NCBI GenBank assembly: GCA_900768755.1
Contig: CAAGDV010000001.1
Coordinates: 1 to 64,000, forward strand
Reading direction: 5' to 3'
Length of the DNA: 64,000 bases
DNA from: Lachnospiraceae bacterium
GTDB lineage: Bacteria; Bacillota; Clostridia; Lachnospirales; Lachnospiraceae
Every line of letters begins with the position of its first letter. The stretch's first letter is position 1. Shown here in pieces: positions 56,359 to 64,000 of the stretch. The notes under the pieces are model-generated. The model saw nothing but the letters and a program-made list of their open reading frames with translations. It was not told the DNA's origin and made no database searches. The translations under genes were made by a program, and so were the position numbers.

Positions 56359-58707
56359 TCATATCATGCTTTTTTCCATATATGCCTTCACTTCGGATAC
56401 CACTTTCTCATATTCTTTCAGGAATTCATTATGATTCTCCCGAACATAGGACACATCTTTATCATTGATTAATGCGAGTTCCAACCGCTTTGCCGCATCC
56501 GACGTACTCAAGGCTCCGATATTGGCCAGATTAGACTTCATCGCATGAATTTTGATACAATAATTATCAAAATCGGACTCCTCATAATGCCGCGTCAACT
56601 CCCTAGCCAAAGGAGTCTCTAAAAATACCTGCAGCACCTCCCTGTAAAATTCCTCATCTCCCATACAGAGTTCTTTTCCCTTTTTCCAGTCCACAAGACC
56701 ATTGACTGATGATGCATTCATACCATTGTCGCCGGATGAAGCAGGGATGTCCTTCTCCTGTTCCGAATCATTCTTCATCAATACCTCTTGCGGAAGATAT
56801 TTTAGAATCATTTGTTCAAGTTTTACCGCACTAACCGGCTTTGTAATATAGTCATCAAATCCCTCGTCCAAAAACATTTCCCTTGCGCCGGAAACTGCAT
56901 TGGCGGTCAAAACAATAATGACTGCGTCCTTACTTTGATTTGTTTTCAGTTCTTTGATCTTTCTTAACGTCTCCACGCCATCCATCTCCGGCATAAGATG
57001 ATCCATAAATATGATGTTATATGAATTCTGCTCAATTCGTGAAAGACATTCTTTTCCGCTCATCACGGCATCAATTTGCATCCCATGATTTTTAAGTAAT
57101 CCCAAAAAGACTTTAATATTCATCTCATTGTCATCAACAACAAGAATTTTGGCATCAGGAGCATGGAACTGCTCCGCAGAAACGCTAAAATCGCCTCTCG
57201 TTTTTTCATAATATTTCTGAATATCTTCTCCGAAAACCTCGTCATCCAGTTGCTTCTGCTCAAGATAAAAATAAAAGTCAGAGCCCTCCCCGTAAGTGCT
57301 CTCCACTTCCAGACGGCTACCCATCAAATTCAACAGGCGCATGGTGATGGAAAGTCCAAGACCGGTTCCTTCAATATTCCGGTTTCTGCTTTCATCTACA
57401 CGCTGGAAGGAATCAAACAACCGTGCCATATCCTCTTCCTTAATTCCGATACCTGTATCCTTGACGGATACATACAATTGCATCACACCTCCAGAGACTT
57501 TCCTTCCGGATACCGTAAGTGTTACTTTTCCTTCCGGTGTGTATTTAACGGCGTTGGTAAGAATGTTGGTAATAATCTGTCTGATTCTAACTTCATCACC
57601 ATACAGATGCACAGGAGTATCGGGTTCAACGTTTAATTCAATCTGCAGATTATTATCCTCAGCTCTGAGCCGGATCATATCTAACATATCACCCAACAGA
57701 ATTCCCAAATCATAGTCAGCCGGAACAATTTCCATCTTGCCGCTCTCTATTTTAGAAAAATCAAGTATATCATTAATCAGAGAAAGCAGCATGTTTCCTG
57801 CATGTTTAATATTGGAAGCGTACTCCGTTATCTGCGGGTTGGTGCTCTCCCTCAGAATCATCTCATCCATACCCAGCACCGCATTAATCGGTGTTCGTAT
57901 TTCGTGGCTCATATTAGCCAAAAAATCTGACTTTGCGTTGTTCGCCTGCTGTGCAATTTCTTTGGCCTTTTCAGCCTCCTCCTTTGCCGCCTCTGCTATT
58001 TTCTTCGTTGCGCTTAATTCATCAATTGTAACTACAAGTTTCTGATAATCAGGCGTCTCCATCGTGAAGAGTATCATCATAAGTCCCAGGCCGCTCATAA
58101 AAAGTGCCAGAAGTGTATCCGGGAAAAACACCATCTGCAGAACTATGCCTGAAACCTGCAAAAGAGTAAAAAGTGAAAGCGATATTCTCTGCCACACCCG
58201 AAATTTCCGCAGGTTGCAAATCATGATTGCCATAGTGCAGAGAACATAATAAGCTGCAGAAAAATAGACAGCAAAATGTGCCGGTCCCTTCACATACTCC
58301 CCACCCTCCACGAAAGAAAATGAGACTCCGCTAAATATGTTAAAAATCAGAAATGCGGCAAATACAGCGATTACAATCCGGTTAAATTGAATAATCTTAC
58401 TTGCCTTGGTTTTTTTGTACACATAAAGGTAACTGTAGCGTACAAGCTGATATCCCAATGCCGCAACAGACAGAAAATACACGGTATTCAGTATGGTATT
58501 CACTCCTGCCGGAATCATACTTGCATAACTGATGGTAATGGCTGTTATCACATCCAATATCGTTGAGACTAATCCAATCAATACCAGTTTTCTAAATTCC
58601 TTATTCAGTCTGGAATTAGTATCATACTGTAATTTGATAAAACAAAGCAGGATAACCAGAAAAATGATAGATGCAACTTCATAACTAATATTATATTTTA
58701 GTGTCAT
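56359..58707 (-). CDS. Hybrid sensor histidine kinase with receiver and Hpt domains
   Basis: A 782-residue membrane kinase. N-terminal seven hydrophobic spans (residues 10-220: IIFLVILLCFIKLQYDT, LIGLVSTILDVITAITIS, IVIAVFAAFLIFNIFSGV, ...), a coiled-coil linker (residues 225-260), HisKA with SHEIRTPINAVLGM (H268), HATPase with NILTNAVKYTPEG and GTGLGLSITMRL, one receiver domain (ILVVDDNEMNIKVF, then IIFMDHLMPEMDG with the phospho-Asp, and a conserved Lys in YITKPVS) and a C-terminal Hpt domain (CIKIHAMKSNLANIGA). It is a full phosphorelay but no response regulator lies beside it. Stand-alone gene with its own promoter. Confidence 0.92.
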   Translation of the reverse strand: MTLKYNISYEVASIIFLVILLCFIKLQYDTNSRLNKEFRKLVLIGLVSTILDVITAITISYASMIPAGVNTILNTVYFLSVAALGYQLVRYSYLYVYKKTKASKIIQFNRIVIAVFAAFLIFNIFSGVSFSFVEGGEYVKGPAHFAVYFSAAYYVLCTMAIMICNLRKFRVWQRISLSLFTLLQVSGIVLQMVFFPDTLLALFMSGLGLMMILFTMETPDYQKLVVTIDELSATKKIAEAAKEEAEKAKEIAQQANNAKSDFLANMSHEIRTPINAVLGMDEMILRESTNPQITEYASNIKHAGNMLLSLINDILDFSKIESGKMEIVPADYDLGILLGDMLDMIRLRAEDNNLQIELNVEPDTPVHLYGDEVRIRQIITNILTNAVKYTPEGKVTLTVSGRKVSGGVMQLYVSVKDTGIGIKEEDMARLFDSFQRVDESRNRNIEGTGLGLSITMRLLNLMGSRLEVESTYGEGSDFYFYLEQKQLDDEVFGEDIQKYYEKTRGDFSVSAEQFHAPDAKILVVDDNEMNIKVFLGLLKNHGMQIDAVMSGKECLSRIEQNSYNIIFMDHLMPEMDGVETLRKIKELKTNQSKDAVIIVLTANAVSGAREMFLDEGFDDYITKPVSAVKLEQMILKYLPQEVLMKNDSEQEKDIPASSGDNGMNASSVNGLVDWKKGKELCMGDEEFYREVLQVFLETPLARELTRHYEESDFDNYCIKIHAMKSNLANIGALSTSDAAKRLELALINDKDVSYVRENHNEFLKEYEKVVSEVKAYMEKSMI

Positions 58708-58731
58708 ATATCTTCCTCCAACTTTGTTTAT

Positions 58732-58759
58732 ATTCTAACATAAGGCACTTTTTTGTCAA
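58732..58759 (-). promoter_or_regulatory. Sigma-A promoter of the hybrid kinase
   Basis: Minus strand TTGACA (58759-58754), 16 bases, TAGAAT (58737-58732), 24 bases before the ATG. Confidence 0.8.
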
Positions 58760-58787
58760 CAAAACCGTAGCATTTTTCCCCGTATTA

Positions 58788-58824
58788 AAACGGTCAAAAG
58801 CTCATGTTAAGCTCTTGACCGTTT
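58788..58824 (-). terminator. Terminator of the exopolysaccharide operon
   Basis: Minus strand AAACGGTCAAGAGCT and AGCTTTTGACCGTTT (15 pairs, one wobble) with a seven-base loop, followed by TTAATAC. It is 40 bases past the glf stop. Confidence 0.88.
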
Positions 58825-58864
58825 GATTCACAATAAGCAGATGTTTTCGAATATATCATTTTCT

Positions 58865-59971
58865 CTAACGGCGCGGCGGAATACATTCCGTATCCGTAAG
58901 TGCGCTTTTGACCACCTTATCCATGTCGTAATATTTGTAAGTTCCCAGCCTGCCGCCGAAAATAACGTTCTTCTCGGAGGCAGCTCTCTTTGCATATTTC
59001 TCATAAAGTGCATTGTTGCGCTCGTCGTTAACCGGATAATACGGCTCCATTCCGGGCTTCCAGGCATACGAATACTCACGGGAAATCACGGTCTTTTGCT
59101 GCTTTCCGAACTCAAAGTGCTTATGCTCGATGATTCTGGTGTACGGCACGTCCGCAGCAGTGTAATTGACAACCGCATTACCCTGATAGTTGTCGCAGTC
59201 AAGGATCTCGGTCTCGAATCTGACAGTTCTGTACTCAAGATGTCCGAAGCAGAAATCATAATACTCGTCAATCATTCCGGTGTACACAACGGTGCCGAAG
59301 GTGTCTGTCGTATTTCTCATAAAATCGCGGTAATCCGTGTTAAGGACAACCTTTGAGCCCTCAAGTAACTTATCGACAATCTGAGTGTATCCGCCGATTG
59401 GAATTCCCTGATACCTGTCGGAAAAATAATTGTTGTCATATGTAAACCGTAACGGCAGCCGCTTTATGATAAATGCGGGAAGCTCATTGCAGGGCTTGCC
59501 CCACTGCTTCATCGTATATCCTTTGATAAGCTTCTCATACACATCCCTGCCCACCAAAGAGAGCGCCTGCTCCTCGAGGTTTTTCGGCTCTGTGATATCA
59601 AGCTCGGCTATCTGCGAGGCGATAATCTCCTGAGCCTCACGGGGGGTCTTAATATTCCACATCCGCGAGAAGGTGTTCATATTAAACGGAAGATTGTAAA
59701 GCTCATCCTTATATCGCGCAACCGGCGAGTTGATATAGTTGTTGAACTCGGCAAAAGAGTTCATATAATCCCATACTTTTTTATCTGACGTATGAAAAAT
59801 ATGTGCTCCGTACTTGTGGACATTGATTCCGCAAATCTCCTCAGTATAAATATTGCCGGCAATTGTATCACGCCTGTCGATAACCAGGCAGGAGTATCCT
59901 TTGCGGGTCATCTCGTGAGCAAACACCGCACCGTAAAGTCCTGCTCCGACAATCAGATAATCAAAATACAT
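58865..59971 (-). CDS. glf: UDP-galactopyranose mutase
   Basis: Flavoenzyme that converts UDP-galactopyranose to UDP-galactofuranose for polysaccharides. The 368 residues match the family: dinucleotide-binding MYFDYLIVGAGLYGAVFA (residues 1-18), KYGAHIFHTSDKKVW (near 53), NLPFNMNTFSRMW, GYTMKQWGKP, RLPLRFTYDNNYF then YQGIPIGGYTQIVDKLL, and GRLGTYKYYDMD near the end. Third gene of the operon behind the sugar transferase and Wzz-like genes (12-base gap). It points to a galactofuranose-containing surface polymer. Confidence 0.96.
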   Translation of the reverse strand: MYFDYLIVGAGLYGAVFAHEMTRKGYSCLVIDRRDTIAGNIYTEEICGINVHKYGAHIFHTSDKKVWDYMNSFAEFNNYINSPVARYKDELYNLPFNMNTFSRMWNIKTPREAQEIIASQIAELDITEPKNLEEQALSLVGRDVYEKLIKGYTMKQWGKPCNELPAFIIKRLPLRFTYDNNYFSDRYQGIPIGGYTQIVDKLLEGSKVVLNTDYRDFMRNTTDTFGTVVYTGMIDEYYDFCFGHLEYRTVRFETEILDCDNYQGNAVVNYTAADVPYTRIIEHKHFEFGKQQKTVISREYSYAWKPGMEPYYPVNDERNNALYEKYAKRAASEKNVIFGGRLGTYKYYDMDKVVKSALTDTECIPPRR

Positions 59972-59982
59972 TCTTTCATCCC

Positions 59983-61338
59983 CTATACAACGGTAATCAT
60001 TCCCTGCACGACGATGTTCCTGCGTCCAAGGAAATTAATCTCTCTGTCCATTGCCGAATACCTTGAGCATGCGGCTTTTTCCACGATGACAACTTCCGGT
60101 ATTTCCGAAACAGCGTTGATGGCATCAACCGACTCCGCCACATTGCCAAGTATTACGGTTTGTATACCGTTCTTTGCGAGTGCCGCTGCCATCTCATCGG
60201 CCAATTTCTGTACACCGTCATCGGATGCGACGGTCGATGCTATTCCGAGTTTTGAGATGTTTCGGTACCTGCAGTTAGCCAGAACTCCGGAAACAATGTA
60301 TTCCATGGAGTCGCCCGCCCCAAACCATTTGCGTCTTATCCACCTGTCGATGGCGAGATTCCGTCTGCGGCTCGCCATGTCGGTGTACGCTGAAAGCGGC
60401 ACAATGTTCCACATCTGCTCCGCATCACTGCTTCCAACCAGCCTCGGGCTGTAAATGTATCCGAAAACACTGACGATAAAGGCCACAACAAACCCTCCCG
60501 CCAATCCGAATACCAGATATTTTTTGCTCACGGTAACCTTGAGCTTCTGCGGCTGTTCGGTGTCGGAAATATATGCATTTAATGCCGTCATTCCCGCCTG
60601 TGAGAGTCTGTCCCGCGCCGCCGTATATGTCTTTTTTGTTATTGTAACCCTGTCGTTGAGCCAGCTCTGGGCGTCAGCAATAACCTTGTCATATCCTCTG
60701 TAATAGGAGTCTGTCTCCTGTTCGGTGATTGTATGGGCAAAATCCAGCTCAGCCGAACGTTGGCTAATCTCTTTTCTGACATACTCCGCCATTGCAAGCA
60801 CTTTGTCAAGCGTCTCTGCGCGAAGCTCGACAACAAGGGTGTTGCCAACATACGATGACGACAAAAGAATTGCCAGGTCGTTGTCCTCGTATCCTATTGA
60901 CGCATCCGATGATATATTATCGCGCACCCGCTGTCCGACTGCACAGATCCTGAATGCCTCCATGATATCGACGCTGTGCTGTGAATCACATTCAACGTAA
61001 TATACCATCCTCGCAATTGCGGTGTTAGTGGCATCTATCTGCATCACCTTGCCGTAGTGGTATTTGTCAAGCGCGTCAAGATACTGTCTGTTAAGATTTG
61101 CGCACGCCAGGACCTTGTCTCTCTCCTCGCCCGAAAGTGAATCAAGCGCCGTCTCTTTGTCAATATACTCCTTATTATCAATCTTCATGTTGTAACGCAC
61201 GGTTGAAAGTACGCTAAGCACCGCCATCAGCACGGCAAACACTGCCATACACACGATGGTGCTTCTCCATCTTGCAACAAAATACCAAAACAAATCCGAC
61301 AGATACAACTGCCTGCCGGCATCAGTCCTTCTTGTCAT
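59983..61338 (-). CDS. Wzz/CapA-like polysaccharide co-polymerase with degenerate kinase-like C-terminus
   Basis: A 451-residue inner-membrane protein: TM1 near residues 22-42 (TIVCMAVFAVLMAVLSVL), an extracytoplasmic helical part, TM2 near 275-295 (YLVFGLAGGFVVAFIVSVFG) and a 150-residue cytosolic tail. The tail keeps the outline of a BY-kinase (CpsD) domain (ISKLGIASTVASDDGVQKLA, ALAKNGIQTVILGN) but the Walker A GxxGxGKST is not there. Chain-length control by the N-terminal half is likely; no tyrosine kinase activity is expected. Between the sugar transferase and glf. Confidence 0.8.
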   Translation of the reverse strand: MTRRTDAGRQLYLSDLFWYFVARWRSTIVCMAVFAVLMAVLSVLSTVRYNMKIDNKEYIDKETALDSLSGEERDKVLACANLNRQYLDALDKYHYGKVMQIDATNTAIARMVYYVECDSQHSVDIMEAFRICAVGQRVRDNISSDASIGYEDNDLAILLSSSYVGNTLVVELRAETLDKVLAMAEYVRKEISQRSAELDFAHTITEQETDSYYRGYDKVIADAQSWLNDRVTITKKTYTAARDRLSQAGMTALNAYISDTEQPQKLKVTVSKKYLVFGLAGGFVVAFIVSVFGYIYSPRLVGSSDAEQMWNIVPLSAYTDMASRRRNLAIDRWIRRKWFGAGDSMEYIVSGVLANCRYRNISKLGIASTVASDDGVQKLADEMAAALAKNGIQTVILGNVAESVDAINAVSEIPEVVIVEKAACSRYSAMDREINFLGRRNIVVQGMITVV

Positions 61339-61355
61339 ACTAAAAGCCTCCGTTA

Positions 61356-62789
61356 TTATTTTGCTCCGCTGTGCTTGAATACCGCTCCAACGGTCTTAAA
61401 CAGTATTTTGATATCAAGCCACAGATTCCAGTTATCGATGTATTTTAAATCCAGTTTTACAACTTCCTCAAAGTCCTCTATGTCGCTTCTTCCGCTGACC
61501 TGCCACATTCCGGTAATTCCCGGTTTCATGGAGAGTCTGCGCTTATGGTACCCTTCGTACTGCTTGAACTCATCGACTGTCGGAGGTCTTGTTCCCACAA
61601 GACTCATATCGCCCATCAGAACATTCCAAAACTGCGGCAGCTCATCAATGCTTGTCTTGCGGATAAACTTACCAACCTTTGTAATTCTCGGGTCATCCTT
61701 CATTTTGAACATAAGGCCCTTCATCTCATTCTGTTCCATGAGTGCTTTTTTCCGCTCCTCCGCATCCTTGTACATTGAGCGGAACTTGTACAGGTAAAAA
61801 TATCTTCCGTTCTTGCCGACTCTTTTCTGCTTAAATATAAGCGGTCCGGGCGACTCAATGAGAAGCACCGGAGCAAGGAACAGTCCGACAACGAATGTTA
61901 TAATAAGTCCCACAATCGCGCCTATGATGTCAATAATCCGTTTGATTATCAGCTTGCTCACATCATATGAGTTGGTTGCAAACGTAATAACCGGCGTATC
62001 GCCAAACATTGAAAGTGATTTGTTAAAGTCCTTGAAATTCTCGAGAATCTCAATATTGAGGTGCACCACCGCGCCCATATTCTCAAACTCCATAATGTAC
62101 GGCCGTAACGAGGTTCCGGTAAAATACGGTAAGTCGATAAAAATCTCGTCTATCGCCTCATCCTTGACAAATTTGACCATCGTATCGTAGTTGGCCCTCA
62201 CCGGCACCTTGCCTATCTTCTTTCCGACCATATCCTCGTCGACAATCGCTATCGCGTTAAGTTTGTTAACCCATTCCACATTACTCTCAATCGTTGCCAT
62301 CGCATTCTCGGCACGGTCTTTTGTCGTAATCAAAAACATCTGGGTGCTTTTCTTTTTGCGGCTGTAAGTTCCCACAAGATAAAGCTTGAACAGTTCGTGA
62401 AAAAGGAACATCACGAACACGTTAAACAAAGGCGTGAGCACGAATACGCCTCGGGATGCCGCCTGTCCGCTTGACGAATCACCGCCCTTGATAAGCATGA
62501 GAACCGCATACGCTGCCGCAAAACCAAGGTTGATTTTGATGCTGTACAAAAACTCGTCGAATTTCCTTCTTTTGAGAAAGTCCTTGTTGGAATTGAACAA
62601 AAACAGTACAACAATAAAAGACGACAGCATGATTCCGAGATTCTCAAACAGATCCCTCCGCGTGAGAAGCGAAATTCCTTTTATCGCCCAAAGCCACAAT
62701 GCATTAGATAAAAAATAACATATGAAGACGCCAACAATATCCAGTGCATACAGCACCAGATTCTTTGTGCTCTCTTTATTCTCGTACAC
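61356..62789 (-). CDS. Polyprenyl-phosphate sugar-1-phosphate transferase (EPS priming)
   Basis: A 477-residue membrane protein with four to five N-terminal spans, a central CoA-binding-like fold (FLITTKDRAENAMATIESN) and a C-terminal bacterial sugar transferase domain (IIKRIIDIIGAIVGLI, PGPLIFKQKRVGKNGR, YKFRSMYKDAEER, KTSIDELPQFWNVL, SLVGTRPP, MKPGITGMWQVSGRSD). It adds the first sugar phosphate to undecaprenyl phosphate. I take GTG at 62789, which follows AGAGGTAA; the longer frame starts at TTG and has no site. First gene of the operon; direct repeats ATGGCGGGG at 62849-62857 and 62888-62896 flank its promoter. Confidence 0.92.
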   Translation of the reverse strand: MYENKESTKNLVLYALDIVGVFICYFLSNALWLWAIKGISLLTRRDLFENLGIMLSSFIVVLFLFNSNKDFLKRRKFDEFLYSIKINLGFAAAYAVLMLIKGGDSSSGQAASRGVFVLTPLFNVFVMFLFHELFKLYLVGTYSRKKKSTQMFLITTKDRAENAMATIESNVEWVNKLNAIAIVDEDMVGKKIGKVPVRANYDTMVKFVKDEAIDEIFIDLPYFTGTSLRPYIMEFENMGAVVHLNIEILENFKDFNKSLSMFGDTPVITFATNSYDVSKLIIKRIIDIIGAIVGLIITFVVGLFLAPVLLIESPGPLIFKQKRVGKNGRYFYLYKFRSMYKDAEERKKALMEQNEMKGLMFKMKDDPRITKVGKFIRKTSIDELPQFWNVLMGDMSLVGTRPPTVDEFKQYEGYHKRRLSMKPGITGMWQVSGRSDIEDFEEVVKLDLKYIDNWNLWLDIKILFKTVGAVFKHSGAK

Positions 62790-62873
62790 TTTATTTACCT
62801 CTTTACAATATTCCGGTATTATTGTTGCCAAATAATGGTTTGTATATTCCCCGCCATTTTCGTATATGTGTTC

Positions 62874-62902
62874 ATTTTACCATATAACCCCGCCATATTC
62901 AA
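62874..62902 (-). promoter_or_regulatory. Sigma-A promoter of the exopolysaccharide operon
   Basis: Minus strand TTGAAT (62902-62897), 17 bases, TAAAAT (62879-62874). The spacer contains ATGGCGGGG, which recurs 39 bases downstream, possibly an operator pair. Confidence 0.7.
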
Positions 62903-62924
62903 GTCACGCATTTTTCGTCCTTCG

Positions 62925-62953
62925 TTGCAGAAGCGCCAAAACAATGCTATACT
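62925..62953 (+). promoter_or_regulatory. Sigma-A promoter of hypA
   Basis: TTGCAG (62925-62930), 17 bases, TATACT (62948-62953), 30 bases before the ATG at 62984. Confidence 0.7.
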
Positions 62954-62983
62954 GTAAGAATCCTAAGGAAAGGTGTGCTTGCC

Positions 62984-63343
62984 ATGCATGAACTGTCAAT
63001 TACCGAAAGCATTCTGAACGCAGCTGTCGATGAAGCACAAAAAAATAATGCTGACCGCATAGTCAGCATCTATCTTTGTATGGGTGAAATCAGCAGCATC
63101 GTTCCCGATTGCGTGCGGGAATATTTTGAAATGCTGAGCGAAGACACCATTGCCCACGGGGCTGTGCTTCATTTCACAACAATTCCCGCCGTAATTACAT
63201 GCCGGGAATGCGGGCACAGTTTCTCGATAAAAGGCATGCGCCTTTTGTGCCCCAGATGTGGCAGCCGGAAAGTCTCAATAACATCCGGCAGGGAATTCTA
63301 TATCGACCGCCTCGAAATCGAGACCGGTGAATCTACTGAATAG
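62984..63343 (+). CDS. hypA: Nickel metallochaperone HypA
   Basis: HypA delivers nickel to [NiFe] hydrogenase or urease with HypB. The 119 residues have the nickel N-terminus MHELSITESIL (His2 is the nickel ligand), the GEISSIVPDCVREYF core and the zinc site with two CxxC pairs (CRECGHSF near 73 and CPRCGS near 90). Start at 62984, after AAGGAAAGG, gives the required MHE N-terminus; a GTG three codons before is not used. No hypB or hydrogenase gene is in view. It converges with fabZ, overlapping its end by 11 bases. Confidence 0.94.
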   Translation: MHELSITESILNAAVDEAQKNNADRIVSIYLCMGEISSIVPDCVREYFEMLSEDTIAHGAVLHFTTIPAVITCRECGHSFSIKGMRLLCPRCGSRKVSITSGREFYIDRLEIETGESTE

Positions 63344-63758
63344 CAAATATCAGCTCCGCGCTGGCAGCAAGCTTTCCATTCACGGTGGCAACGGCGTTGC
63401 CGATTCCTATAGGGCCTTTTCTCGATATTATCTCGCATGAAAGCTCGAGCATGTCACCGGGCTCAACCTGCTTTTTGAACCTTGCCTTATTAATTCCGCC
63501 AAAAAAAGCAAGCTTACCGCGGTTTTCTTCTTCCACAAGAAGCGCAACCGCTCCCGTCTGCGCAAGTGCCTCAATAATGAGCACTCCCGGCATAACGGGT
63601 TTGCCCGGAAAATGTCCCATAAACTGCATTTCATTGGCCGAAACACATTTTACTCCCTTTGCACTTTTTCCCGGCTCGCACTCGGTAATCCTGTCTACCA
63701 GAAGAAAAGGATATCTGTGCGGAAGTATCTCCTGAATCTGTGATGAATTAAGTTCCAT
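63333..63758 (-). CDS. fabZ: 3-hydroxyacyl-ACP dehydratase FabZ
   Basis: Dehydrates 3-hydroxyacyl-ACP to trans-2-enoyl-ACP in type II fatty acid synthesis. The 141 residues show the hot-dog signature: ILPHRYPFLLVDRI (active His), CVSANEMQFMGHFPGKPVMP with catalytic GHFPG and PVMPGVLIIEALAQTGA. Start MELNSSQIQEI at 63758 after GGAGGACAGA. It lies 14 bases after the fabK stop, so it belongs to a fab operon that runs into this window from the right. Confidence 0.96.
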   Translation of the reverse strand: MELNSSQIQEILPHRYPFLLVDRITECEPGKSAKGVKCVSANEMQFMGHFPGKPVMPGVLIIEALAQTGAVALLVEEENRGKLAFFGGINKARFKKQVEPGDMLELSCEIISRKGPIGIGNAVATVNGKLAASAELIFAIQ

Positions 63759-63772
63759 TCTGTCCTCCATAA

Positions 63773-64000
63773 TTACAGCCCCAGGCTGTTAAGTGTTTTC
63801 TCGGCACCGCTCCACAGATCTTCAAAAATCTGTGCAATAGGTTTTACCTCATTGACCTGTCCGCACACCTGTCCGGCCATAAGTGAGCCCGTATCGACAT
63901 CCCCGTCAAAAACGGCGCGTCTTAGTGAGCCGAGCGTATACATCTCCAGCTCCATTTTTGAGGCTCCTTCTTTTTCTTTTTTGATGTATTCACGGGCCAT
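63773..64000 (-). CDS. fabK: Enoyl-ACP reductase II (FabK), C-terminal part
   Basis: Only the last 75 codons are inside the window. AREYIKKEKEGASK, GSLRRAVFDGDVDTGSLMAG and QVCGQVNEVKPIAQIFEDLW match the end of FabK, the FMN/NADH enoyl-ACP reductase of Firmicutes (nitronate-monooxygenase fold). The frame begins with an ATG exactly at the window edge, but the family is about 315 residues, so the start is further upstream. It is followed at once by fabZ. Confidence 0.85.
   Translation of the reverse strand: MAREYIKKEKEGASKMELEMYTLGSLRRAVFDGDVDTGSLMAGQVCGQVNEVKPIAQIFEDLWSGAEKTLNSLGL

Noticed and set aside
1..64000. CRISPR arrays, tRNA or rRNA genes
   Set aside because: No regularly spaced repeats and no cloverleaf-like sequence were found in the spacers; most spacers are too short and already explained.

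Overview
The window looks like a chromosomal segment of a motile, endospore-forming, Gram-positive anaerobe of the class Clostridia, most likely family Lachnospiraceae (Roseburia/Agathobacter/Lachnospira-like). This is inferred from gene content and order: a Firmicutes str/rpo cluster, a fliW-csrA flagellin control module, Maf/CgeB-type flagellar glycosylation genes, spoIIID next to mbl and two hook-basal-body genes (the Bacillus order spoIIID-mbl-flhO-flhP), comFC-yvyF-flgM-flgN-flgK-flgL (again the Bacillus order), strong AGGAGG ribosome-binding sites and clear sigma-A and sigma-D promoters. No tRNA, rRNA, CRISPR or insertion-sequence gene was recognised.

Layout. (1) 1-690: the 3' end of an XRE-type regulator and a gene-poor, hairpin-rich stretch that may be the edge of an inserted element downstream of tuf. 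(2) 690-16884, all minus strand: rpmG-secE-nusG-rplK-rplA, then (own promoter, L10 leader) rplJ-rplL, then (own promoter) rpoB-rpoC, then (own promoter) rpsL-rpsG-fusA-tuf. (3) 17.0-30.1 kb: a mixed-strand accessory island with four CgeB-like glycosyltransferases, two Maf (DUF115) flagellar glycosyltransferases, a GT2-TPR protein, a short FliD-like protein, an ECF sigma factor and a YitT transporter-like protein. It probably decorates flagellin. (4) 30.2-47.6 kb, minus strand: flagellin, FliT/FlgN-like chaperone, FliS, FliD, FlaG, CsrA, FliW, FlgL, two FlgK paralogues, FlgN, FlgM, YvyF, ComFC, RecD2, FlgJ-like rod protein, FlgG, FlgF-type protein and Mbl. Sigma-D-type promoters stand before flagellin, flgM, the GT2-TPR gene and the mbl-flg operon. 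(5) 47.8-49.2 kb: a HExxH metallopeptidase candidate and SpoIIID. (6) 49.6-54.3 kb: a tight five-gene operon of circularly permuted ATP-grasp, alpha-E, transglutaminase and two M14 AstE/AspA-type proteins, one of which has lost zinc ligands. (7) 54.5-58.7 kb: ZIP metal transporter, a membrane-anchored HMA protein flanked by two FtsX-permease remnants and a DtxR-like operator, and a hybrid histidine kinase. (8) 58.9-62.8 kb: an exopolysaccharide operon (sugar transferase, Wzz-like protein, UDP-galactopyranose mutase). (9) 63.0-64.0 kb: hypA facing fabZ and the 3' end of fabK.

The most unusual items are: a two-copy, about 160-nt repeat that behaves like a structured RNA (conserved flanks, GNRA loops, long hairpin arms that differ completely between copies yet stay complementary), inserted behind a terminator-type hairpin in both cases; the five-gene ATP-grasp/alpha-E/transglutaminase/M14 operon with an apparent pseudoenzyme and a leader attenuator; and a flagellin leader that looks like a FliW-CsrA target. 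All calls come from reading the sequence; no database search was run.
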